DNA of 7,709 nt, taken from positions 1-7,709 of the forward strand of contig URXS01000088.1 in NCBI GenBank assembly GCA_900551885.1. The letters run 5' to 3'. Origin of the DNA: an uncultured Oscillibacter sp. GTDB lineage: Bacteria > Bacillota > Clostridia > Oscillospirales > Oscillospiraceae. The position numbers and the translations under genes are program-made. Positions within the stretch are counted from its first letter, which is position 1. Each line of letters begins with the position of its first letter. Under the pieces are notes generated by a model that searched no databases, was not told the DNA's origin, and saw only the letters and a program-made list of their open reading frames with translations. Positions 1 through 5,245 of the stretch are shown here, one piece after another.

Positions 1-168
1 GTGCTGTACGGCGCGGGTTTGGTGGCGGCCCTGTGGCCCAGGACGGTGCAGTCCCGGATAGACGCCTTCCGCCCCACGGTCCGGCTGGGGCTGGGCCTGG
101 GGATTTTGGTGGTGTGGTGCGTCCTGTCCTTCAGCGGTGTCACCACCTTCATCTATTCCAATTTCTGA
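1..168 (+). CDS. C-terminal end of a probable MBOAT-family O-acyltransferase (partial)
   Basis: Only the last 55 codons are present; the reading frame enters open from the left edge and ends at TGA 166-168. The visible peptide has one hydrophobic segment (about residues 30-45 of the fragment, LGLGLGILVVWCVLSFSG) and ends in TTFIYSNF. MBOAT proteins of the AlgI/DltB type usually finish with a last membrane helix and a short aromatic tail ending in F-I-Y-x-x-F, which this matches. These enzymes sit in the cytoplasmic membrane and pass acyl groups, often acetyl, to extracytoplasmic polymers. The next gene starts 10 bases after the stop codon and encodes an SGNH-like membrane-anchored protein, the usual partner of such acyltransferases, which supports the call. 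The catalytic histidine region lies outside the window, so the assignment rests on the tail and the neighbour only. Confidence 0.6.
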   Translation: MLYGAGLVAALWPRTVQSRIDAFRPTVRLGLGLGILVVWCVLSFSGVTTFIYSNF

Positions 169-173
169 GGAGG
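168..173 (+). promoter_or_regulatory. Ribosome binding site that fixes the start of the SGNH-like gene
   Basis: AGGAGG lies 5 bases before the ATG at 179 and shares its first base with the stop codon of the upstream acyltransferase. It favours ATG 179 over an in-frame GTG at 137, which would lie inside the upstream gene and has no such site. The arrangement suggests translational coupling. Confidence 0.75.
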
Positions 174-178
174 CGCCT

Positions 179-1276
179 ATGAAACGAGCATACCGCCGCT
201 GGGTCTGCGGCCTTCTGGCCGGAGTCCTGGTGATGCTGGCCCTGTGCGCCGCCGTGGTGTACGTGGTGGACCCCTGCCTTTACTACCGGATACCGGACCG
301 GTGGCAGCCGGTGTTCTTCAGCGAGCGCTATCAAATGGCCGGCCTGGCCCGGAATGTGGAGGCGGACACGGTGCTGGTGGGCACCTCCATGGCCGCCAAC
401 TACCGCTCCAGCCAGATGGAGGAGGTCTTCGGCACGCCCTCTCTGCGGCTGACCATTCCCGACGGCTATTACAGTGAGTTTGACAAGCTGATGAACGTCC
501 TCTTCCGGGCCCAGACGCCGGAGCGGCTGATCTTCAGCATGGACCCCAACACACTGATCCGGGATGAGAGCGGCCTCACCGAGGCCATGCCGGACTATCT
601 CTATAACACCAATCCTCTGGATGATATTGAGTATCTGGTCAACAAAGACGTCCTGTACTACAGCGTCTATGTGCTGATGGCCAACTGCTGGGGCGAGGGC
701 GAGACCGTGGACGAGGGGTTCACCTGGGACGACACGGAGTGGTGGAACCACCTGTCCGCCCTGGCCGGGTACGAGCGGCCGGAGGCGGTGGCGGAGATGC
801 TGCCCGCTGATACGTACCTGGAGGAGGCCAGCGCCAATCTGGATGTGGTGGAGAGCTGGATCACCGCCCATCCGGACACGGAGTTCGACATTTTCTTTCC
901 GCCCTACAGCATCCTCTACTGGGACAAGACCATCCGGCTGGGGCAAACTGACGCGGTGTTTTCCGCCCTGAACCTGGCCTGTGAGCGGCTGCTGGCCCAT
1001 GACAACGTGAAGCTGTATGGCTTCCTGATGGATGAGGACATCGTGCTGAATCTGGATAATTACTGCGACCACCTCCACCATTCCGGCCAGGTGTGCACCC
1101 AGGTGCTGCACCTGCTGGCAGAGGGGGAGTACCGCCTGACGGAGGACAACGCGGCAGATGCGCTGGCGCAGTGGCGGGACTTTGTGGTACACTATGACTA
1201 TGAGAAATTCTGGGACGAGGACTTCTGGATCGCCTGGAACGAGGAACACGGTATCGGAGAGGAGCCTGCGTCCTGA
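179..1276 (+). CDS. Membrane-anchored SGNH-hydrolase-like protein, probable polysaccharide O-acetylation partner
   Basis: This 365-residue protein begins with a positively charged MKRAYRR and a single hydrophobic segment (about residues 8-30), so it is probably anchored in the membrane with its body outside the cell. After the anchor, VLVGTSMAANYR places a Gly-Thr-Ser at 68-70, like the nucleophile block of SGNH/GDSL esterases of the DltD/AlgJ/AlgX type; Ser70 is the candidate nucleophile. Near the C-terminus, DNYCDHLHHS supplies a DxxH pair (Asp297, His300), as expected for the other catalytic residues. FFPPYSILYW at about 239-248 resembles a segment I recall from uncharacterised clostridial relatives. 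It directly follows an MBOAT-like gene, so the two probably act together to acetylate a surface polysaccharide or wall polymer. The substrate cannot be read from the sequence. The very acidic, Trp-rich tail (about 340-363) is unassigned. The family call is moderate; the exact function is inference. Confidence 0.6.
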   Translation: MKRAYRRWVCGLLAGVLVMLALCAAVVYVVDPCLYYRIPDRWQPVFFSERYQMAGLARNVEADTVLVGTSMAANYRSSQMEEVFGTPSLRLTIPDGYYSEFDKLMNVLFRAQTPERLIFSMDPNTLIRDESGLTEAMPDYLYNTNPLDDIEYLVNKDVLYYSVYVLMANCWGEGETVDEGFTWDDTEWWNHLSALAGYERPEAVAEMLPADTYLEEASANLDVVESWITAHPDTEFDIFFPPYSILYWDKTIRLGQTDAVFSALNLACERLLAHDNVKLYGFLMDEDIVLNLDNYCDHLHHSGQVCTQVLHLLAEGEYRLTEDNAADALAQWRDFVVHYDYEKFWDEDFWIAWNEEHGIGEEPAS

Positions 1277-1432
1277 CTGAAGCGAAGGGGATTCGCCCAT
1301 CTGGGCCTCTGAGAGCCGCCGCAGGCGGCGGTTGGCCCTAAAACGCGCCTGCGGCAAGGTTTTGGCTGCGCCAAAACGCTTGGACGCGCGTCCGCGCCAG
1401 CAGCGTGGACTTGCCCAAGGAGGTTTTACGAA
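1277..1432 (+). repeat. Highly structured intergenic region with consecutive hairpins; possible dispersed intergenic repeat
   Basis: This non-coding gap holds several inverted repeats in a row. GCGAA/TTCGC is at 1282-1296. GCCCA-TC-TGGGC is at 1295-1306 and competes with both neighbours. A hairpin at 1303-1338 has outer arms GGGCC/GGCCC and inner arms AGCCGCCG/CGGCGGTT around a CAGG loop, with a 6-base bulge on the 5' side. GTTTTGGC-TGC-GCCAAAAC at 1359-1377 extends to 1355-1382 with one bulged base. GGACGCGCGTCC at 1382-1393 is a perfect 12-base palindrome. None is followed by a T-run, so no standard terminator is visible. The lepA ribosome binding site AAGGAGG follows at 1417-1423. I see no clear promoter for lepA. 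The inverted repeats are read directly; that this is a mobile or dispersed repeat is inference. Confidence 0.5.
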
Positions 1433-3238
1433 ATGATTAAGCAAAGCAACATCCGAAACTTTTCCATTATCGCTCATATTGACCACGGCAAGTCCACGCT
1501 GGCGGACCGGCTGCTGGAGAAGTGCCAGGCGGTCAGCCAGCGGGAGATGGAGAGCCAGCTTCTGGACAACATGGACCTGGAACGGGAGCGGGGCATCACC
1601 ATCAAGGCCCGGGCCGTCCGTCTGAACTATACCGCCCAGGACGGGGAGGTCTACGAGCTGAACCTGATCGATACGCCGGGCCATGTGGACTTCAACTACG
1701 AGGTGTCCCGGTCTCTGGCCGCCTGCGAGGGCGCCGTGCTGGTGGTGGACTCCACCCAGGGCGTGGAGGCCCAGACCCTGGCCAACACGTATCTTGCCAT
1801 GGAGCACGACCTGGAGATCCTGCCGGTGTTCAACAAGATCGACCTGCCCGCCGCGGACCCCGCCAAGGCCAAGCAGGAGGTGGAGGACATCATCGGCCTG
1901 CCGGCCATGGATGCCCCGGAGATCTCCGCCAAAATGGGCATCAACATCGACGCCGTGCTGGAGGACATCGTGAAGAATGTTCCGCCGCCCACCGGCGACG
2001 TGAATGCGCCCCTGAAGGCACTGATTTTCGACAGCCAGTACGACAGTTACCGGGGCGTTATCGTCTACATGCGTATTATGGAGGGCAGCATCCGCACCGG
2101 CCAGACGGTGAAGATGATGGCCTCCGGCGCCACCTACCAGGTGATCGAGTGCGGCCATCTGCTGCCTCTGGGCATGGAGCCCTGCCAGGCTCTGGAGGCC
2201 GGGGAGGTGGGCTACTTCACCGCCTCCATCAAAAACGTCCAGGACACCCGGGTGGGCGACACCGTCACCGACGCCGCCAACCCCGCGGCGGAGGCCCTGC
2301 CCGGCTACCGCCCCGTGCAGCCCATGGTCTACTGCGGCATCTACACCGAGGACGGCTCCAAGTACCCGGACCTGCGGGACGCTTTGGAGAAGCTCCAGCT
2401 CAACGACGCCTCTCTGAGCTTTGAGCCGGAGAGCTCCGTGGCCCTGGGCTTCGGTTTCCGGTGCGGCTTCCTGGGCATGCTCCACATGGAAGTCATCCAG
2501 GAGCGGCTGGAGCGGGAGTTCGACCTGGACCTGGTGACCACATTGCCCTCCGTTATCTACCACGTCTACAAGACCGACGGCACCATGGTGGCGGTGGACA
2601 ACCCCCACAACTACCCGGACCCCGCCTCCATCGAGCACGCGGAGGAGCCCTATGTGAAGGTGAACATCATCGCCCCCAACGAGTACGTGGGCAACATCAT
2701 GCCCATGTGCCAGGACCGGCGGGGCGAGTTCAAGGACATGCAGTACCTGGACACCCACCTGGTGGAGCTTCACTACCAGATGCCTTTGAACGAGATCATC
2801 TACGACTTCTTTGACACCCTGAAGGCCAACACCAAGGGCTACGCCTCATTGGACTACGAGCTCTCCGGCTACCGGCCCAGCGAGCTGGTGAAGGTGGACC
2901 TGCTGCTCAACGGCGACCAGGTGGACGCCCTGAGCTTTATCGCCCACAAGGACAAGGCGTATCCCCGGGCCCGGCGGCTGTGCGAAAAGCTGAAGGAGAA
3001 CATTCCCCGGCAGCTCTTTGAGGTGCCGGTCCAGGCGGCCATCGGCGGCCGGGTCATTGCCCGGGAGACGGTGAAGGCCATGCGCAAGGACGTGCTGGCC
3101 AAGTGCTACGGCGGCGACATCACCCGGAAGAAGAAACTGCTGGAAAAGCAGAAGGAGGGCAAGAAAAAGATGCGCTCTCTGGGCTCTGTGCAGATTCCAA
3201 CAGAGGCATTTCTGGCAGTGCTCAAGCTGGACGAGTAA
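1433..3238 (+). CDS. lepA: Elongation factor 4 (LepA), ribosome-associated GTPase
   Basis: The 601-residue product has the usual LepA length and is complete. LepA is a translation-factor GTPase that acts on the ribosome, described as a back-translocase and as a factor helping 30S subunit assembly or initiation. GTPase motifs are intact: G1 AHIDHGKST (14-22), the G2 region RGIT (53-56), G3 DTPGH (80-84), G4 NKID (134-137) and G5 SAK (165-167). The elongation-factor middle domains follow, with FGFRCGFLGMLHMEV in the EF-G-like part. The C-terminal domain specific to LepA is present, with the lysine-rich CYGGDITRKKKLLEKQKEGK stretch and the ending SVQIPTEAFLAVLKLDE. The start ATG has AAGGAGG nine bases upstream. 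A strong terminator follows, so the gene appears separate from the heat-shock operon. Its position upstream of hrcA is conserved in Firmicutes. Confidence 0.97.
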   Translation: MIKQSNIRNFSIIAHIDHGKSTLADRLLEKCQAVSQREMESQLLDNMDLERERGITIKARAVRLNYTAQDGEVYELNLIDTPGHVDFNYEVSRSLAACEGAVLVVDSTQGVEAQTLANTYLAMEHDLEILPVFNKIDLPAADPAKAKQEVEDIIGLPAMDAPEISAKMGINIDAVLEDIVKNVPPPTGDVNAPLKALIFDSQYDSYRGVIVYMRIMEGSIRTGQTVKMMASGATYQVIECGHLLPLGMEPCQALEAGEVGYFTASIKNVQDTRVGDTVTDAANPAAEALPGYRPVQPMVYCGIYTEDGSKYPDLRDALEKLQLNDASLSFEPESSVALGFGFRCGFLGMLHMEVIQERLEREFDLDLVTTLPSVIYHVYKTDGTMVAVDNPHNYPDPASIEHAEEPYVKVNIIAPNEYVGNIMPMCQDRRGEFKDMQYLDTHLVELHYQMPLNEIIYDFFDTLKANTKGYASLDYELSGYRPSELVKVDLLLNGDQVDALSFIAHKDKAYPRARRLCEKLKENIPRQLFEVPVQAAIGGRVIARETVKAMRKDVLAKCYGGDITRKKKLLEKQKEGKKKMRSLGSVQIPTEAFLAVLKLDE

Positions 3239-3256
3239 ACCCTGTAACACCGGACA

Positions 3257-3287
3257 GCCCCCGGCCGTTTGGCCGGGGGTTTTTCTT
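3257..3287 (+). terminator. Intrinsic terminator of lepA
   Basis: A 9-bp GC-only stem, CCCCCGGCC (3258-3266) and GGCCGGGGG (3271-3279), closes a GTTT loop and is followed at once by TTTTTCTT. It lies about 20 bases after the lepA stop codon and before the hrcA promoter, so it should insulate lepA from the heat-shock operon. Confidence 0.93.
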
Positions 3288-3369
3288 GGAAAAAAGAAGA
3301 AAATACCGGGGAAGGGGATGCTCTGGACGGAACGGAGCCGTTTGTTTACAAATTGTTTATATCCACCCG

Positions 3370-3398
3370 TTGACATTGGTTTGCCAGGGTGGTAAACT
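3370..3398 (+). promoter_or_regulatory. Sigma-A-type promoter of the hrcA-grpE-dnaK-dnaJ operon
   Basis: A perfect -35 box TTGACA (3370-3375) is followed after 17 bases by TAAACT (3393-3398), a 4/6 match to the -10 consensus. A TG one base before the -10 box (3390-3391) gives an extended -10 that can compensate for the weak hexamer. Initiation would be expected near 3405, inside the CIRCE operator, the typical arrangement for HrcA repression. The flanking sequence from 3285 to 3369 is purine- then AT-rich; I see nothing further in it beyond a short AACGG-AG-CCGTT palindrome at 3331-3342. Confidence 0.85.
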
Positions 3399-3402
3399 CG
3401 CT

Positions 3403-3429
3403 TTAGCACTCGGGGAAAGAGAGTGCTAA
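3403..3429 (+). promoter_or_regulatory. CIRCE operator (HrcA binding site)
   Basis: TTAGCACTC (3403-3411), nine spacer bases, then GAGTGCTAA (3421-3429) is an exact match to the CIRCE consensus. One more T/A pair outside (3402 and 3430) lengthens each arm to 10 bases. It overlaps the predicted transcription start and lies at the 5' end of the leader, so HrcA would block initiation and the element could also fold in the mRNA. It is the only CIRCE I find in the window. Confidence 0.98.
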
Positions 3430-3458
3430 ACTGATTTGAACGCCCCAGCGGCAGCGTC

Positions 3459-3463
3459 AGAGG
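3459..3463 (+). promoter_or_regulatory. Probable hrcA ribosome binding site
   Basis: AGAGG lies 8 bases before GTG 3472 and supports that start. The alternative TTG at 3436 has only a weak AGAGAG, 12 bases upstream, formed partly by the CIRCE element itself. Confidence 0.45.
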
Positions 3464-3471
3464 TGCGACTT

Positions 3472-4521
3472 GTGGAACTGACGGACCGAAAAAAGCAGAT
3501 ATTGAAAATTGTGGTGGAAGACTATGTCCAGACCGCCGAGCCGGTAGGCTCCCGGAGCATCGCCAACGAAATGGGCGGCAAGGTCAGCTCTGCCACCATC
3601 CGCAATGAGTTGGCGGATCTGGTGGAGCTGGGCTATCTGGAGCAGCCCCACACCTCCGCCGGACGGGTACCTTCCCCCAAGGGGTACCGGCTGTACGTCA
3701 ACGAGCTGATGGAGCGCCAGCGGCTTTCCATTGCCGAGACGGAGAAGATCAACCAGGCCCTCCAGTTGAAGATGGAGGAGCTGGACCGGGTGATCTCCCA
3801 GGCGGGCCGGGCGGTCAGCTCCTTCGTGAACTATCCCGCCTATGTGGCCGCCGCGGGCAAGAAGAAGGTAACGGCCCGCCGCTTTGATCTGCTGGCGGTG
3901 GATGAGCGAAGCTGCATTGTGGTGATGATGCTGGGCGACAACCGGGTGAAGAGCCAGTTGCTGCGGCTGCAGTTGAAGGTGGACCTGGAGCAGATGCCCA
4001 CCCTGGTGAATCTGCTCAACAGCCACTTCACCGGTGTGGGGACCGACGAGATGAACCAGCGGCTGATGGATGTGGCGGATCAGGTTCCGCCCCAGTTGTT
4101 CCTGCTGCTCAGTCAGACCGTGGCCTACGCCGTGGACGCCATGGAGGAGGCCGGCCAGCGGGAGATCTTCACCTCCGGGGCCAAGGAGCTGTTGAAGCTG
4201 CCCGAGTTTCGGGACGCCGACAAGGCCCATGAGCTGATGAGCTTTATCACCGACAGTAAGGAAAAGCTTCCCATGCCGGAGGAGGGTCCCATGAAGATCC
4301 TGATTGGACCCGAGAATGTCAGCGACGCCCTGAAGGACACCAGCGTGGTGGTGGCCAGTTATGATATCGGTGATGATATGCGGGGCCTGATCGGCGTGGT
4401 GGGCCCCACCAGAATGGATTACGCCACAGTGGCCGCCCGGCTTACCGGCTTTGCCGATGGCTTGACGCGGCTGTTCGGAAAACAACAGGAATTACCCCCG
4501 AAGGAGGAACCAGAGGAATGA
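3472..4521 (+). CDS. hrcA: Heat-inducible transcription repressor HrcA
   Basis: HrcA represses class I heat-shock genes by binding CIRCE; in B. subtilis its activity depends on GroEL. From GTG 3472 the product is 349 residues, normal for the family, and begins M-ELTDRKKQIL like other HrcA N-termini. The winged-helix DNA-binding domain covers about residues 1-80, with SSATIRNELADL (39-50) as the recognition region and HTSAGRVPSPKGYR in the wing. A central dimerisation/GAF-like part follows. The C-terminal signature includes IGPENV (278-283) and GPTRMDY (311-317). The frame is also open from TTG 3436, which would add 12 Ala-rich residues, and GTG 3463 is a third option; the exact start is uncertain. 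The gene sits just behind a CIRCE, so it is autoregulated, and its stop overlaps the grpE start as ATGA. Confidence 0.95.
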   Translation: MELTDRKKQILKIVVEDYVQTAEPVGSRSIANEMGGKVSSATIRNELADLVELGYLEQPHTSAGRVPSPKGYRLYVNELMERQRLSIAETEKINQALQLKMEELDRVISQAGRAVSSFVNYPAYVAAAGKKKVTARRFDLLAVDERSCIVVMMLGDNRVKSQLLRLQLKVDLEQMPTLVNLLNSHFTGVGTDEMNQRLMDVADQVPPQLFLLLSQTVAYAVDAMEEAGQREIFTSGAKELLKLPEFRDADKAHELMSFITDSKEKLPMPEEGPMKILIGPENVSDALKDTSVVVASYDIGDDMRGLIGVVGPTRMDYATVAARLTGFADGLTRLFGKQQELPPKEEPEE

Positions 4522-5132
4522 GCGAAGAGACCAGACAGCCCGACCAGGAGCCTCAGGAGGCCCCACAGGAGGAGCCCAAGCCGGCAGAGGAAACGGCGGC
4601 GGAGACCACCGCTGAAACTCAGGAGCCGGAAAAGGCCCCCAAGGGCAAAAAGAAAAAGGAAAAGACATATTCATTTACCCGGGAACAGGTGGATCAGATG
4701 GAGCTGGCCGCCAAGCAGCTTGCCTCCGTCAAGGACCAGTTCATGCGGCTGACGGCGGAGTACGACAACTACCGCAAGCGTACCGCCAAGGAGAAGGAGA
4801 GCATCTACCAGGACGCCCAGATCGACACCATCAAGGCCTTCCTTCCGGTATACGACAATCTGGAGCGGGCCGCGGCCGCCGAGGGCGGCGAGGACTCCCC
4901 CCACAAGAAGGGGCTGGAGATGATCTTCCACCAGTATCAGGAGATCCTTGGAAAGCTGGGTGTGACCGAGATCCCGGCTTTGGGTGAGACCTTTGACCCG
5001 GAGAAACACAACGCCGTCATGCACATCGACGACGAGAACTACGGGGAAAATGTGGTGGCCCAGGTGTTCCAGGCCGGCTTCATGCTGGGGGACCGGGTCC
5101 TGCGCCACGCCATCGTTCAGGTGGCCAACTGA
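4518..5132 (+). CDS. grpE: Nucleotide exchange factor GrpE of the DnaK chaperone
   Basis: GrpE is a cytoplasmic dimer that releases ADP from DnaK and so drives substrate release. The 204-residue protein starts with a disordered, Glu/Pro/Thr-rich tail (1-40) and a lysine cluster (42-49). A long helix (about 52-100) follows, carrying the conserved RLTAEYDNYRKRT. The head domain contains IDTIKAFLPVYDNLERA (102-118), FDPEKHNAVMH (159-169) and the C-terminal signature VVAQVFQAGFMLGDRVLRHAIVQVA (179-203), which forms the beta-wing domain contacting DnaK. The start ATG overlaps the hrcA stop by four bases, with AAGGAGG ten bases upstream at 4501-4507, so translation of the two genes is probably coupled. 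It is part of the CIRCE-controlled operon. Confidence 0.97.
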   Translation: MSEETRQPDQEPQEAPQEEPKPAEETAAETTAETQEPEKAPKGKKKKEKTYSFTREQVDQMELAAKQLASVKDQFMRLTAEYDNYRKRTAKEKESIYQDAQIDTIKAFLPVYDNLERAAAAEGGEDSPHKKGLEMIFHQYQEILGKLGVTEIPALGETFDPEKHNAVMHIDDENYGENVVAQVFQAGFMLGDRVLRHAIVQVAN

Positions 5133-5143
5133 AGCCATCCGAG

Positions 5144-5164
5144 AGGGGATTGCGTTCCCTGGGA
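5144..5164 (+). other. Small hairpin after grpE
   Basis: AGGGGA (5144-5149) and TTCCCT (5155-5160) can pair, with one G-U, around a TTGCG loop. An overlapping TCCC-T-GGGA at 5156-5164 competes with it. No T-run follows directly, so it is not a convincing terminator. It might influence mRNA processing or stability between grpE and dnaK. Confidence 0.3.
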
Positions 5165-5182
5165 CCGTATTTGATATTGGGA

Positions 5183-5211
5183 TTTCCAGATGTCAATTTG
5201 TTTGAAATAAT
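5183..5211 (+). promoter_or_regulatory. Possible weak internal promoter before dnaK
   Basis: TTTCCA (5183-5188, 4/6) and AATAAT (5206-5211, 5/6) are spaced by 17 bases in a markedly AT-rich stretch of the 113-base grpE-dnaK gap. Initiation would fall near 5218, leaving room for the AGGAGG at 5232-5237. AT-rich DNA produces such matches by chance, so this is a candidate only. No CIRCE accompanies it. Confidence 0.28.
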
Positions 5212-5245
5212 AATTTTTTTCGATAGAATTTAGGAGGCAATCATT

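Noticed and set aside
137..178. In-frame GTG at 137 as an earlier start for the SGNH-like protein
   Set aside because: It would overlap the upstream gene by 32 bases and lacks a ribosome binding site, whereas ATG 179 has AGGAGG at 5 bases and directly precedes a signal-anchor sequence.
149..2773. Very long open frame (874 codons) on the minus strand, antisense to the SGNH-like gene and lepA
   Set aside because: Its translation is rich in His, Val, Gln and Gly with no recognisable domain, typical of a GC-rich gene read backwards. It covers a clear lepA and has no supporting ribosome binding site or family match.
3457..4485. 342-codon minus-strand open frame inside hrcA
   Set aside because: The hrcA signatures on the + strand explain the region, and the antisense translation has no recognisable motif.
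5202..5229. TTGAAA-N16-TAGAAT promoter match before dnaK
   Set aside because: The hexamers are good, but the start would fall near 5236, inside the dnaK ribosome binding site, leaving an mRNA that could not be translated normally.
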